Assembly (NCBI RefSeq): GCF_003464085.1
Contig: NZ_QSDR01000012.1
Coordinates: 1-64,000, forward strand
Length of the DNA: 64,000 bases
Direction of reading: 5' to 3'
Source of the DNA: Clostridium sp. AM58-1XD
Lineage (GTDB): Bacteria > Bacillota > Clostridia > Lachnospirales > Lachnospiraceae
This document shows positions 47,685 to 56,923 of the stretch, piece after piece. Position numbers and translations under genes: made by a program. Below the pieces are notes generated by a model. The model was not told where the DNA came from. It made no database searches and saw nothing but the letters and a program-made list of their open reading frames with translations. Position 1 is the first letter of the stretch, and each line of letters opens with the position of its first letter.

Positions 47685-47715
47685 AGCCTGTACCTGTTGG
47701 TACAGGCTTATTTTG
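47685..47715 (+). terminator. Riboswitch-controlled terminator
   Basis: AGCCTGTACC (47685-47694), loop TGTT, GGTACAGGCT (47699-47708), then TATTTTG. A perfect 10-bp stem forming the expression platform of the TPP riboswitch. Confidence 0.88.
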
Positions 47716-47850
47716 TATCATAAGAAAGCGCTGTCTTATCATACGAAAATGTTCCGTGCAGAAGCCTGCTCTGCAGGATGTTCTGTTTATGGAAAAGGGC
47801 CCTTTCCATGAAGGAACAGATCCGTGATCCCTCCAGAAAAAGGAGGAAAA

Positions 47851-49158
47851 ATGAATTATACGACACAGATGGATGCGGCAAGAAAAGGCATCCTGACAAG
47901 GGAAATGGAAGTGGTTGCCGGGAAGGAGCAGTTTAACCCAGAAGAGCTCATGAAGCTGGTGGCTGAAGGAAGAATTGCCATTCCTGCCAATAAGGTACAT
48001 AGATGCGTGGAACCAAATGGAATCGGCTCCATGCTGAAGACGAAAATCAATGTAAATCTGGGAACGTCCAGAGACTGCAAAGATCTGGATATGGAGCTTC
48101 AGAAGGTGAACGATGCAGTGGCTATGGGGGCCGAGTCCATTATGGACCTGAGCTCTTTCGGCGATACGCAGAAGTTCAGGAGGAAACTGACGGCCGAATG
48201 TCCTGCCATTATAGGAACCGTGCCGATCTACGATGCGGTTGTGTATTATCACAAGCCGCTGAAAGAAATAACGTCGGAAGAATGGATCAAAATTGTGGAG
48301 ATGCATGCGGAAGACGGCGTAGATTTTATGACGATCCATGTGGGAATCAACAGGAATACGGCGGACCGGTTCAAGGCGGCGAAACGTCTGACCAATATCG
48401 TTTCACGGGGCGGTTCCATTATTTTTGCATGGATGGAAATGACGGGACAGGAAAATCCGTTTTATGAACATTATGACAGAATTCTGGACATCTGTCAGGA
48501 ATACGACGTAACGCTGAGCCTTGGGGATGCGTGCAGGCCGGGATGTATTGCGGATGCGACGGATATTTCCCAGATCGAGGAACTGATTACGCTTGGTGAA
48601 CTTACGAGAAGGGCGTGGGAAAAGAACGTCCAGGTAATGATTGAGGGGCCGGGACATATGCCTCTGGATCAGATCGCGGCGAACATGAAAGTCCAGGAAA
48701 CCATCTGCAAAGGTGCGCCGTTTTACGTACTGGGGCCGCTTGTTACGGATGTGGCTCCGGGATATGACCATATTACGGCAGCCATCGGAGGAGCCATCGC
48801 CGCGGCTTCGGGAGCGTCTTTCCTCTGTTACGTGACACCTGCCGAGCATTTGAAGCTTCCGGACGTGGATGACGTGAAGGAAGGCATTATCGCTTCCAAG
48901 ATTGCCGCCCATGCAGCAGACATTGCGAAGGGAATCAAAGGTGCAAAAGAATGGGATCATAAGATGAGCGAAGCAAGAAAACGCCTGGACTGGGAGGAAA
49001 TGTTCAATCTGGCAATTGATCCGGACAAGGCCAGGAGATACCGTGCAATGGCGAAGCCTGAAAAAGAAGATACATGCTCCATGTGCGGTAATTTCTGCGC
49101 GGTGAAAAATATGAACAGAATTTTAGACGGAGAAATCGTAAACATTTATGACGAATAA
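47851..49158 (+). CDS. thiC: Phosphomethylpyrimidine synthase ThiC
   Basis: A 435-residue radical SAM enzyme that rearranges 5-aminoimidazole ribotide into HMP phosphate for thiamine. It has [19 protein letters not shown], a central [19 protein letters not shown] and the C-terminal [11 protein letters not shown], the CxxCx4C iron-sulfur motif special to ThiC. It lacks the long N-terminal extension of proteobacterial ThiC. The start follows AAAAAGGAGGAAAA. Confidence 0.96.
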   Translation: MNYTTQMDAARKGILTREMEVVAGKEQFNPEELMKLVAEGRIAIPANKVHRCVEPNGIGSMLKTKINVNLGTSRDCKDLDMELQKVNDAVAMGAESIMDLSSFGDTQKFRRKLTAECPAIIGTVPIYDAVVYYHKPLKEITSEEWIKIVEMHAEDGVDFMTIHVGINRNTADRFKAAKRLTNIVSRGGSIIFAWMEMTGQENPFYEHYDRILDICQEYDVTLSLGDACRPGCIADATDISQIEELITLGELTRRAWEKNVQVMIEGPGHMPLDQIAANMKVQETICKGAPFYVLGPLVTDVAPGYDHITAAIGGAIAAASGASFLCYVTPAEHLKLPDVDDVKEGIIASKIAAHAADIAKGIKGAKEWDHKMSEARKRLDWEEMFNLAIDPDKARRYRAMAKPEKEDTCSMCGNFCAVKNMNRILDGEIVNIYDE

Positions 49159-49276
49159 AAAATAGTGACGCGCCGAGAAAGCGCGGAACTATTTGCTACG
49201 GCTTGACCGCAAGGTCAAGGCGTTTCCCGTCCGTTTTTATGGAGCGAAGTATGAGCGGAATAAAAAATAATGACGC
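49153..49276 (+). repeat. Direct repeat flanking a hairpin between thiC and thiW
   Basis: GAATAAAAAATARTGACGC occurs at 49153-49171 (covering the thiC stop codon) and 49258-49276, one mismatch apart. Between them lies GGCTTGACC-GCAA-GGTCAAGGC (about 49200-49221) followed by CCGTCCGTTTTT, a terminator-like hairpin with a GNRA loop. It could attenuate transcription into thiW. Confidence 0.6.
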
Positions 49277-49328
49277 TAGAGGCAGCGTACCGCATGATGT
49301 GGTATGCTTCTGCACAGGAGGGAAAGTT

Positions 49329-49841
49329 ATGGAGACGAATGTAAAAAAAGTGGTGGTAAGCGGCATGCTGACAGCGGTAACGGTTGCCCTGTCAGGATTT
49401 TCAATTCCAATTGGCGCATCACGGTGTTTTCCTGCACAGCATCTGATCAATGTGATTGCAGGTGTCTTCCTTGGCCCCGCCTGCGGTGTCGGAATGGCCT
49501 TCTGTACCTCGCTGATCCGGAATCTCATGGGCACCGGCAGCCTTCTCGCGTTTCCGGGCAGTATGGTGGGAGCATTCCTGTGTGGCTATCTGTATAAGAA
49601 GACTGGAAAACTGTCTGCTGCTTATGCTGGGGAGGTAGTTGGTACGGGACTGATCGGCGGAGTACTCTGCTATCCTGTGGCAGCATGGCTGATGGGAAAA
49701 GAGGTGGCTGTCTTCTTTTATATTCTTCCGTTTCTGATGAGCACCATATGCGGCACGGTGATGGCGGCCGTTTTGGTAGGAATTCTGCTGCGTTCCGGTA
49801 CATTTTCCTATCTGAATCATCTGCTTGCAAAAAATCAGTAG
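49329..49841 (+). CDS. thiW: Thiazole-precursor transporter ThiW (ECF S component)
   Basis: A 170-residue membrane protein with about five or six helices. Near the start it has SGMLTAVTVALSGFSIPIGASRCFPAQHLINV, a stretch typical of ThiW, the substrate-binding subunit that brings hydroxyethylthiazole to an energy-coupling-factor transporter. It lies between thiC and the thiazole kinase thiM and under the same TPP riboswitch. The ECF energising module is not nearby and is presumably shared. Start 49329 follows CAGGAGGGAAAGTT. Confidence 0.87.
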   Translation: METNVKKVVVSGMLTAVTVALSGFSIPIGASRCFPAQHLINVIAGVFLGPACGVGMAFCTSLIRNLMGTGSLLAFPGSMVGAFLCGYLYKKTGKLSAAYAGEVVGTGLIGGVLCYPVAAWLMGKEVAVFFYILPFLMSTICGTVMAAVLVGILLRSGTFSYLNHLLAKNQ

Positions 49842-49968
49842 CGTATTTTAACAGAGGGCTTTTGTGAAGCGGCTGAAGGCTGCGGAGCAAAGGCCCTTTC
49901 AGGCTGGCATTTAGGATTTCAAAGGAAGTTTTTGCTGAATTAAAAGATTGAAGATGAGGAGACGAGAG

Positions 49969-50808
49969 ATGAAAACAGAGTATGAGATCATTGATGAAAT
50001 ACGGAGAAAACGGCCTTTAATCCACTGCATTACGAATTATGTTACGGCAAACGACGTGGCGAATATGATCCTGGCTGCGGGCGGCTCTCCCGTTATGGCA
50101 GATGGTGCAAAAGAGGCGGCAGATGTGACTTCAATATGCAGCGGCCTTGTCCTCAATATGGGAACCCTTAAGGAAGAAACGATTCCGGCCATGATCGACG
50201 CAGGAAATATGGCAGCGGCTCAGGGACATCCAATCGTCTTTGACCCGGTAGGCGCCGGAGCATCCGGATTCCGCACGGCAGCATGCCGTCGGGTCTTTGA
50301 GGAGGTTCCGGTCAGCCTTGTAAGGGGAAATGTGTCTGAAATCAAAGCGCTGGCGGGTATGGGGAACCTAGGGAGTACTCAGGGGGTCGACGTGTCAGGA
50401 AAGGACCGCGTAACGGAAGAAAATCTGGAGGAAAATATTACATTTGCAAAAGAATTTGCGAAAAAGTATGGTATAATGGTCCTGATGACCGGCAGTATCG
50501 ATATCATTTCCGACGGAGAAAAGACGTTTCTCGTGCGGAACGGAACGCCGATGATGGCCAGGATTACGGGAGCCGGCTGTATGCTGGATGGACTGGCGGC
50601 TGTATTTCTGGCGGCCTCGCCATATAAAAAGGATTTGTTTGCTGTGGTTCTTGCTGCGGCAGCGGAAGGGTACTGCGGTGAAAAAGCAGAGCAGAAGGTC
50701 AGAAAAATGGGAGCAGGAACAGCCAGTTTCCGGACGTATCTGATCGATTCGGTCAGCCTGCTGGACGATAAAGAACTGAAAGAAGGAATGAACATTGAAG
50801 TTTGCTAA
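49969..50808 (+). CDS. thiM: Hydroxyethylthiazole kinase ThiM
   Basis: A 279-residue ribokinase-like enzyme that phosphorylates 4-methyl-5-hydroxyethylthiazole for salvage. PLIHCITNYVTANDVANMILAAGGSPVMAD is the family N-terminus, with DPVGAGASGFRT, RGNVSEIKAL and ITGAGCMLDGLAA (catalytic Cys/GAGC anion hole). The start follows GAGGAGACGAGAG. It overlaps thiE, so the two are coupled. Confidence 0.94.
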   Translation: MKTEYEIIDEIRRKRPLIHCITNYVTANDVANMILAAGGSPVMADGAKEAADVTSICSGLVLNMGTLKEETIPAMIDAGNMAAAQGHPIVFDPVGAGASGFRTAACRRVFEEVPVSLVRGNVSEIKALAGMGNLGSTQGVDVSGKDRVTEENLEENITFAKEFAKKYGIMVLMTGSIDIISDGEKTFLVRNGTPMMARITGAGCMLDGLAAVFLAASPYKKDLFAVVLAAAAEGYCGEKAEQKVRKMGAGTASFRTYLIDSVSLLDDKELKEGMNIEVC

Positions 50809-51445
50809 AGAAAAATTGTTATTATATGCCGTAACGGACAGAGCGTGGACGGGAAAGAAGACACTGGGACAGCAGATCGAAGAAACTCTTCAGGCAGGAG
50901 CGACGTTCCTGCAGCTGAGAGAAAAGAATTTGACGGAAGAGGAATTCCTGGACGAAGCCGTGAAGGTAAAAAAGATTACAGAGAAATACGGTGTTCCGCT
51001 GATTATTAATGACAACGTAGACGTGTCTATAAAAAGCGGCGCTGATGGCGTACACGTAGGGCAGAGTGATATGGAAGCCGGAAATGTCAGGGCATTGCTG
51101 GGAGATGATAAGATCCTGGGTGTTACTGCCAAAACGGTGGAACAGGCAAAGCTGGCAGAAAAAAGAGGCGCGGATTATCTGGGGGTGGGAACTGTTTTCC
51201 CGACGTCCACAAAACCGGATGCCCTTGCGATTACGATGGATACGCTCCGCGATATCTGCAGCGCCGTATCGATACCAGTCGTTGCAATCGGCGGTATTAC
51301 GAAGGAAAATATCTCCATGTTTGAAGGTACGGGAGTGGATGGAGTCGCGCTTGTGTCTGCAATTTTCGGTCAGGAGGATATTGAGGCGGCGACAATGGAT
51401 ATGAAGGAAAGAGCTGTAAGGGTTGTCGAAAGCGGCCGATCATAA
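50795..51445 (+). CDS. thiE: Thiamine phosphate synthase ThiE
   Basis: A 216-residue TIM-barrel enzyme that joins HMP diphosphate and thiazole phosphate. It has FLQLREKNLTEEEF, LIINDNVDVSIKSGADGVHVGQSD and YLGVGTVFPTSTKPDA, then VAIGGITKENI. The start is a TTG at 50795, inside thiM, with AAGGA 8 bases upstream. No ThiD (HMP kinase) is in the window, so that step is encoded elsewhere. No terminator is evident after it. Confidence 0.94.
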   Translation: MKFAKEKLLLYAVTDRAWTGKKTLGQQIEETLQAGATFLQLREKNLTEEEFLDEAVKVKKITEKYGVPLIINDNVDVSIKSGADGVHVGQSDMEAGNVRALLGDDKILGVTAKTVEQAKLAEKRGADYLGVGTVFPTSTKPDALAITMDTLRDICSAVSIPVVAIGGITKENISMFEGTGVDGVALVSAIFGQEDIEAATMDMKERAVRVVESGRS

Positions 51446-51516
51446 ATCATCTTGCCACTCTGTCCATTCTGTGATATAAACATATGGACATAAAGAGAAA
51501 AAGGATGGCTTGAATC

Positions 51517-52422
51517 ATGATGCACAGGAGAAACAAAAGAAAAAATTTCGGCTATATGATGACCCTGGCCGGCGGGGCATGTTGGGGGCTTTCCGGCTGC
51601 TGCGGACAGTTTCTGTTTGAACAGAAAGGGGCGACAGCGGAGTGGCTCGTGGCTCTGCGGCTTATCATTGCAGGCGTTATATTGGCGGGAATCGGATTTG
51701 TACGGGATGGAAAGGCTAATGTCAGGATATTTAAGAATAAGAAGGACACGATCCATTTGATGATCTTTGCCTTTGCAGGCATATGGGCGTGTCAGTATAC
51801 TTACTTTGCTGCGATTGAGCATTCCAATGCAGGGACGGCAACCGTGCTTCAATACCTGTTCCCGGTACTGATTCTGATTCTGGTATGCCTGGAAGAGATG
51901 CGCGGACCGGTAGGAATTGAGATCTTTGCGATTCTGCTTTCCATTGCGGGGACGGTTGTACTTGGCACGCATGGAGATCTGACCACCCTTCACATGACGC
52001 CGGCCGCCCTGTTTTACGGACTGGCAGCTGCAGTCGGTGCGGTTCTTTACAATATGCTGCCGGGAAATCTCATCCGAAAATACGGTCTGTTTCAGATTGC
52101 CGGATTCGGAATGTTTCTGGCCGGAGCAGTATTCTGCATTCTCATCAGACCCTGGAGATATTCGGTCATATGGGACGCAGGCACGGTAATGGCAATGATC
52201 GGCGTTGTGATCGTCGGCACGACGATCGGATTTGGACTGTATCTTTGGGGGGTATCCATTATTGGTCCTTTGGAAGGGAGCTTGCTGGCCAGCATTGAGC
52301 CGGTGGTAGCAGTAATCCTTTCTGCATTCTGGCTTCACACCTCATTCACATGGATGGACCTGGCAGGGTTCGCAATGATTATGTGTACTGTTATCATTTT
52401 GACCCGCCATTCATCCGTTTAA
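51517..52422 (+). CDS. EamA/DMT-family permease
   Basis: A 301-residue protein with ten predicted membrane helices in two EamA repeats (about 10-140 and 160-300). The second repeat ends with SLLASIEPVVAVILSAFWL, the family signature. DMT permeases typically export amino acids or other metabolites; a threonine/homoserine-type or vitamin-type substrate is equally possible. It lies 71 bases after thiE, perhaps in the same transcript, but thiamine-related function is not implied by sequence. Confidence 0.82.
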   Translation: MMHRRNKRKNFGYMMTLAGGACWGLSGCCGQFLFEQKGATAEWLVALRLIIAGVILAGIGFVRDGKANVRIFKNKKDTIHLMIFAFAGIWACQYTYFAAIEHSNAGTATVLQYLFPVLILILVCLEEMRGPVGIEIFAILLSIAGTVVLGTHGDLTTLHMTPAALFYGLAAAVGAVLYNMLPGNLIRKYGLFQIAGFGMFLAGAVFCILIRPWRYSVIWDAGTVMAMIGVVIVGTTIGFGLYLWGVSIIGPLEGSLLASIEPVVAVILSAFWLHTSFTWMDLAGFAMIMCTVIILTRHSSV

Positions 52423-52465
52423 CAGGAGAGATTAAAAACGAACAAAATAAAGGGAGGTATTCACT

Positions 52466-52903
52466 ATGGCGGATCAGGAAAATACAGGTATTGTCTGGAA
52501 GGACAGGAAGCATTTCATGTGGTTTCCGTGGACGTTCACAAAATATTATATCGAAAATGACAGGCTGATGGTTCAGGAAGGTCTTTTAAAAACCACTCTG
52601 GAAGAAACGCTGCTGTACAGAATTGTGGATATAACCATGGTGCAGACCCTTGGCGGGAAGATATTTGGAACAGGGAGCCTGATCGTAAAAGCAAAGGTGG
52701 ATGCCACGCCGGAAATTGTGCTGAGAAATATTGCCCGTCCGAAAGAGATCAGGACGCTGCTGTCTAATCTGGTGGAAGAAAGCAGACGAGACCGAAATGT
52801 CATCGGAAAAGAATTTTACGGAGGCGCAGGCCGCGGTCCTGTACCGACGGAAATGGATATGGATGGAGACGGCGTTCCTGATTTTATGGAAGAGGAGAAT
52901 TAA
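52466..52903 (+). CDS. Bacterial PH-domain protein with EF-hand-like tail
   Basis: A 145-residue soluble protein. Residues about 15-105 look like a bacterial PH (bPH_2/YdbS) domain: FMWFPWTFTKYYIENDRL, TTLEETLLYRIVDITMVQTL and GTGSLIVKAK. The C-terminus ends EMDMDGDGVPDFMEEEN, a DxDxDGxxD calcium-loop-like motif seen in thrombospondin type 3, dockerin and EF-hand repeats. No membrane helix is present, unlike most YdbS proteins. Role unknown. The start follows AAAGGGAGGTATTCACT. Confidence 0.7.
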   Translation: MADQENTGIVWKDRKHFMWFPWTFTKYYIENDRLMVQEGLLKTTLEETLLYRIVDITMVQTLGGKIFGTGSLIVKAKVDATPEIVLRNIARPKEIRTLLSNLVEESRRDRNVIGKEFYGGAGRGPVPTEMDMDGDGVPDFMEEEN

Positions 52904-52953
52904 AAAGGTCAAAAGGGTAAAAGAGTTTAAAAAAATAAAAGAGATATAAGAGA

Positions 52954-53122
52954 ATGCCCCCGGTACCAGAAGCGGTGATTCGGCCGCTGCGTCGGAACGC
53001 TGTCTGGCAGAGGGGCATGATAATCATCGTGCCAACAAAATTTGATTAATCCTGTTTTTTCCATATACACAGCAAGGGTGTTACAAAATTGATAAAACAG
53101 ATAATTTTGTAACACCCTCTTT
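52954..53122 (+). repeat. Nested-hairpin terminator repeat, diverged copy 3
   Basis: The inner module (52954-53018) keeps CCAGA...TCTGG and the loop GTGATTCGGCC plus CGGAACG, but its basal stem is ATGCCCC/GGGGCAT instead of GCATTGCC/GGCAATGC, a paired change. The outer arms lie downstream as their own hairpin, AGGGTGTTACAAAATT (53075-53090) with AATTTTGTAACACCCT (53103-53118), ending CTTT. It terminates the PH-domain gene. The stretch 53123-53204 shows nothing further. Confidence 0.7.
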
Positions 53123-53204
53123 AAAACTTTTTGTCGTGGGCTTGACAAAGTATGCTTTAATATTGTGAGCCTGTCTCTTATCCGGAAATCAGCACATGTG
53201 CTGA

Positions 53205-53927
53205 TTAAAAAAATGAATAAATGACAGGGATGATAATGGCCGGAAGCAGATTTCCGACCTTTATTTTATTGTCAAATGCAATATTAATGCCAACGCAGAA
53301 GATAAGTACGGAACCGATACAGGAGAGATTTTTAATCAAGGCATCGTCAAAAAATGACGCGATCAGAGAAGCAAAGAGTGTAATCAGTCCCTGATAGATA
53401 CCGAGAGGTAGCGCAGAAAATGCAACGCCGATCCCAAAGGTGGAGGCAAATACCATGACGATAATGAAATCCAGAATCGCCTTGGAAAAAAGCATGGTAT
53501 AATCCCCCGTAAGGCCGTCCTGAATGGAACCGACGATAGCCATAGCGCCTACGCATATGACGAGTGAGGAAGTTACAAATCCATCTACAAAACGGCTGTC
53601 TGAGCTGTTTCCGGAGCCGATTAGTCCTTTCAGAGTAATACCCATCTGCTCCATCTTCTGCTCAATATTGAAGAATTCTCCGATCAGACCACCCAGCACC
53701 ATGGAGAAAATAAGGAGCATGGTATTGTGCGTTTCCAGCTGCCCGGAAGGGGTTACGGAGAGAAGCCCGCAGAGCGCTCCGCCGGCGCCGATAAAAATAG
53801 TGGCGATTCCGCAGGCCTGCATAAGGATATCCTGAAAACGTTGTTTCATTCCATTTTTTATAATAATTCCTATGCCGCTTCCGACGATAACGGCAAGGAC
53901 ATTTACAATCGTACCGAGTCCTTTCAT
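53205..53927 (-). CDS. DUF554 membrane protein
   Basis: A 240-residue integral membrane protein with about seven helices, starting MKGLGTIVNVLAVIVGSGIGIIIKNGM, the DUF554 signature, and containing CVGAMAIVGSIQDGL and ALPLGIYQGLITL. Family function is unknown (possible transporter). The N-terminus matches the family when started at 53927; the longer ORF to 53987 lacks a ribosome site. Divergent from the tyrS T-box transcript. Confidence 0.85.
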   Translation of the reverse strand: MKGLGTIVNVLAVIVGSGIGIIIKNGMKQRFQDILMQACGIATIFIGAGGALCGLLSVTPSGQLETHNTMLLIFSMVLGGLIGEFFNIEQKMEQMGITLKGLIGSGNSSDSRFVDGFVTSSLVICVGAMAIVGSIQDGLTGDYTMLFSKAILDFIIVMVFASTFGIGVAFSALPLGIYQGLITLFASLIASFFDDALIKNLSCIGSVLIFCVGINIAFDNKIKVGNLLPAIIIPVIYSFF

Positions 53928-54075
53928 AATATGCCTCTTTTCATTTTGATGGAAGGCGATGACTTGAACGCGGATCGTGCATGCCATCGTTTCTGAATAT
54001 TTACTATACTACATAGAACAAAAATTTTCCATATGGAATCATTCTATATGGAAGAAATTCGGAAAATTTAAGGGG

Positions 54076-54104
54076 TTGACAAAAAGCCGGCCGTTGCCTA
54101 TAAT
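54076..54104 (+). promoter_or_regulatory. Promoter of tyrS
   Basis: Perfect consensus: TTGACA (54076-54081), 17-bp spacer, TATAAT (54099-54104). It starts the T-box leader. Confidence 0.88.
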
Positions 54105-54164
54105 ATGCTTAATTTCAAGTGACTGTTACGGACAGCGGGAATGCGCGTCCGGAACAATTAAAAA

Positions 54165-54530
54165 GAAAAGCGATGAAAGGAAGAAGTAGTATCCGACAAA
54201 AGCACACAGAAAGCAGCCGGCTGATGAGAGGCGCGTGGAAAGTCTGATATGAATACATCCCGGAGCTTCACCCTGAACGATATGAACTTGTCCTGTAGGA
54301 GGTGACGCAGTGGCGCGCGTTAATAACGCCGGAGTATAGGATGAGCACTTTGCTGGGTCTTGCCAGGCTTAGTGCGGAACATACGATTGTATGCGGTGAG
54401 GTTATTCCATGAGCCTGATACAACGTGTATGCATGTACTCACAGAGGCAGACGGCGCGAGCTGTCTGTGAATAAAGGTGGTAACACGAGCGGCAGCCTCG
54501 TCCTTTTGGGATGTGGCTGCCTTTCTATTT
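54165..54530 (+). ncRNA. T-box leader of tyrS (tyrosine-specific)
   Basis: The antiterminator core AAAGGTGGTAACACGAGCGG (about 54475-54492) is the canonical T-box sequence. The leader begins with a stem I region (GAAGTAGTATCC..., CAGCCGGCTGATGAGAG) whose internal loop GATATGAATACATCC offers the tyrosine codon TAC as specifier. The competing terminator is GGCAGCC (54491-54497) with GGCTGCC (54515-54521) and a T-rich tail. Uncharged tRNA-Tyr should favour read-through into tyrS. Confidence 0.9.
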
Positions 54531-54552
54531 TGAAAGATAAGGAGAGCTGAAA

Positions 54553-55776
54553 ATGACAGTTTATGACGAATTAGTTGCCCGCGGACTGATTGCGCAGGTA
54601 ACAAATGAAGAAGAAATTAAGAACATGGTGAACAACGGAAAGGCAACGTTTTATATTGGATTTGATCCAACGGCAGACAGTCTTCACGTAGGCCATTTTA
54701 TGGCGCTCTGCCTGATGAAGAGACTTCAGATGGCAGGAAATAGACCGATCGCCCTGATCGGCGGAGGAACCGCTATGGTAGGCGACCCGTCGGGAAGAAG
54801 TGACATGCGCCAGATGATGACAGTGGAAACAATCCAGCATAACTGTGACTGCTTCAAAAAGCAGATGAGCCGTTTTATCGATTTTTCAGAAGGCAAGGCC
54901 ATGATGGTGAATAATGCGGACTGGCTCCTGAAACTGAACTATATTGAACTCCTCCGGGAGGTAGGCGCCTGCTTCAGCGTAAACCGTATGCTCACGGCAG
55001 AGTGCTATAAGCAGAGAATGGAAAAAGGTTTAAGTTTCCTGGAATTCAACTACATGATTATGCAGAGCTATGACTTCTACGAGCTGTTCCAGAAATATGG
55101 CTGCAACATGCAGTTCGGTGGTGACGACCAGTGGAGTAATATGCTGGGCGGTACAGAGCTGATCAGAAGAAAACTGGGCAAGGACGCCCACGCTATGACC
55201 ATTACCCTTCTCTTGAATTCCGAAGGAAAGAAAATGGGAAAGACACAGTCGGGAGCAGTATGGCTGGATCCAGAAAAGACGAGTCCTTTCGAGTTCTATC
55301 AGTACTGGAGAAATGTTGCAGATGCAGACGTATTGAAATGCCTGCGTATGCTCACATTCCTCCCGATTGAACAGATCGATGAGATGGATCAATGGGAAGG
55401 CAGCCAGTTAAATAAGGCAAAAGAAATTCTGGCATTTGAGCTGACCAGCCTGGTCCATGGTGAGGAAGAGGCGAACAAGGCCCAGGAAGCTTCCAAAGCC
55501 CTGTTTGGAGGCGGAGGAGATTCTGCCAATATGCCTTCCTTTGAGCTGACAGACGATGATTTTGAAGACGGCAAGATCGGAATTCTTGCAATGCTTCAGA
55601 AGTGCGGTCTTGCTCCATCCCGTTCCGAAGCTAGACGTAACGTGGAACAGGGCGGCGTATCCGTAGAAGGAATCCAGATCAAAGATATCAAGGCGGAGTT
55701 TACAAAGGATCAGATCGGCGCAGACGGAATAATCGTTAAGCGCGGCAAAAAGAATTTTATGAAAATAATGGTATAA
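54553..55776 (+). CDS. tyrS: Tyrosyl-tRNA synthetase
   Basis: A 407-residue class I synthetase. [17 protein letters not shown] contains the HIGH-type motif (HVGH), and [11 protein letters not shown] is the KMSKS equivalent, here KMGKT. An S4 RNA-binding domain closes the protein ([23 protein letters not shown]). The length matches the TyrS form common in clostridia. The start follows AAGGAGAGCTGAAA. Its stop codon lies inside the start of a REP-like repeat. Confidence 0.96.
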   Translation: MTVYDELVARGLIAQVTNEEEIKNMVNNGKATFYIGFDPTADSLHVGHFMALCLMKRLQMAGNRPIALIGGGTAMVGDPSGRSDMRQMMTVETIQHNCDCFKKQMSRFIDFSEGKAMMVNNADWLLKLNYIELLREVGACFSVNRMLTAECYKQRMEKGLSFLEFNYMIMQSYDFYELFQKYGCNMQFGGDDQWSNMLGGTELIRRKLGKDAHAMTITLLLNSEGKKMGKTQSGAVWLDPEKTSPFEFYQYWRNVADADVLKCLRMLTFLPIEQIDEMDQWEGSQLNKAKEILAFELTSLVHGEEEANKAQEASKALFGGGGDSANMPSFELTDDDFEDGKIGILAMLQKCGLAPSRSEARRNVEQGGVSVEGIQIKDIKAEFTKDQIGADGIIVKRGKKNFMKIMV

Positions 55777-55884
55777 TGTCTGTTAGATGGACATTATACA
55801 TGCGCATGTACGGTTTCTGCGCCTGGCGTAGAAATCCGCACGCTAAATTCCGCCGGAGGCTGCCATAACCGCAAGCGGCTATGG
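55772..55884 (-). repeat. REP-like palindromic module, copy A (inverted)
   Basis: Reading the - strand, this is a hairpin CCATAGCCGC..GCGGTTATGG, then GCCTCCGGCGGA, then GGATTTCTACGCC..GCGCAGAAACC, then a TAATGTCC..GGACATTA-type end. The same order, about 80% similar, occurs on the + strand at 56971-57085. It begins within the last codons of tyrS. Confidence 0.75.
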
Positions 55885-55910
55885 AAAAATAAAAACTGCC
55901 GGATGAATGA

Positions 55911-55966
55911 AAAAAGTCCCATATCTGTTGCACGGCTTTGGCCGCGTCGGATATGGGACTTTTTTA
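55911..55966 (+). terminator. Terminator after tyrS
   Basis: AAAAAGTCCCATATC (55911-55925) pairs perfectly with GATATGGGACTTTTT (55950-55964), followed by more T. Its loop contains TTTGGCCGCGTCGGA, resembling the loop of repeat copy 3 (TTCGGCCGCTGCGTCGGA). Confidence 0.9.
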
Positions 55967-56024
55967 TTTAACAGACTCAGGGAAGCTCTCCTAATGGTTA
56001 TTTACATAAAAAGGCAGCACGTCA

Positions 56025-56864
56025 TCAGTGCAGAACACCGTTTTCATCAGGTGTAAAGGTTCTGGGAGAAGTCATCATTCTTCCGTCATCATTTAAATAA
56101 TAGGTATTTCCGTCAATGGTCAGAAAACCTGTCTCCATAATGCCTGTCTCCGGATTCAGGTAATACCACGATCCCTCGTCAGAAAGCCAGCCCTTTGCAG
56201 TCGTTCCGTCACTGTTATAGTAATACCAGGAGTTGTTTTCTTTCTGCCATCCGTAATTCCCGGTGCCGGCAACCGGCTGATTAAAGAGTACGATTTTATT
56301 GGCGTTGTTGGAGGAATCGGACCAGACCAGGCACGTACGGCCTTTTGTAAGGCTTTCCAGAGTGACCATCTGCCTTGTAAGGTAAGGTATGATCGTACAG
56401 TCTGACGGAATATGGAAGACAGTGCCGTCGGCCGCTTGTAAGGTATACCCTTCGGACGTAGAAATAAGAGACTCCACCATGAGGTAATCAGGAACCTTGA
56501 AATCTGCAGGTATGTTGGCGAGAATCATATCGGCAGAGGACTGTGGCGGAAGACTCAGCGCCATAGCAGGGCTGATATAGGCATATGCGTTTTCTCCGTC
56601 CTGTATATCATCCAGAGCCATAGGAAATCCTGTTACGGAGTCCAGAATTCTGGTTTCATCGGATACATGAATAACGATGTCTCCCAGAGATGAGCTGCTG
56701 CTTTGGTTGTCAATAATAAAGCGGCTTCCCTCTCTGCTGACCGGACCGAAAATACGAACCGGCTGTCTGAAATCTGTTTGAGCAGAGGATACCAGAGCAC
56801 CTCCAATACTGAGAAGTGCAGTACAGCACAGGGCTGCAAAGGCAGTACGGCGAAATTTTTTCAT
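56025..56864 (-). CDS. Secreted cell-wall-binding repeat protein
   Basis: A 279-residue exported protein. A signal peptide (MKKFRRTAFAALCC...VSSA) ends near residue 29. The middle (about 35-200) is an unrecognised domain. The C-terminus has choline-binding-like CW repeats (about 210-270): GWQKENNSWYYYNSDGTTAKGWL, then GSWYYLNPETGIMETGFL and GNTYYLNDDG, which bind teichoic acid choline or wall carbohydrate. Start 56864 gives the signal peptide; longer frames do not. Inverted copies of a REP-like module flank the gene. Confidence 0.83.
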   Translation of the reverse strand: MKKFRRTAFAALCCTALLSIGGALVSSAQTDFRQPVRIFGPVSREGSRFIIDNQSSSSSLGDIVIHVSDETRILDSVTGFPMALDDIQDGENAYAYISPAMALSLPPQSSADMILANIPADFKVPDYLMVESLISTSEGYTLQAADGTVFHIPSDCTIIPYLTRQMVTLESLTKGRTCLVWSDSSNNANKIVLFNQPVAGTGNYGWQKENNSWYYYNSDGTTAKGWLSDEGSWYYLNPETGIMETGFLTIDGNTYYLNDDGRMMTSPRTFTPDENGVLH

Positions 56865-56923
56865 AGAATGAATTCTCCTTTTTGTTTTTTTGCGCTCCTT
56901 CCCCGCTCCAAAAATACGGGCGA

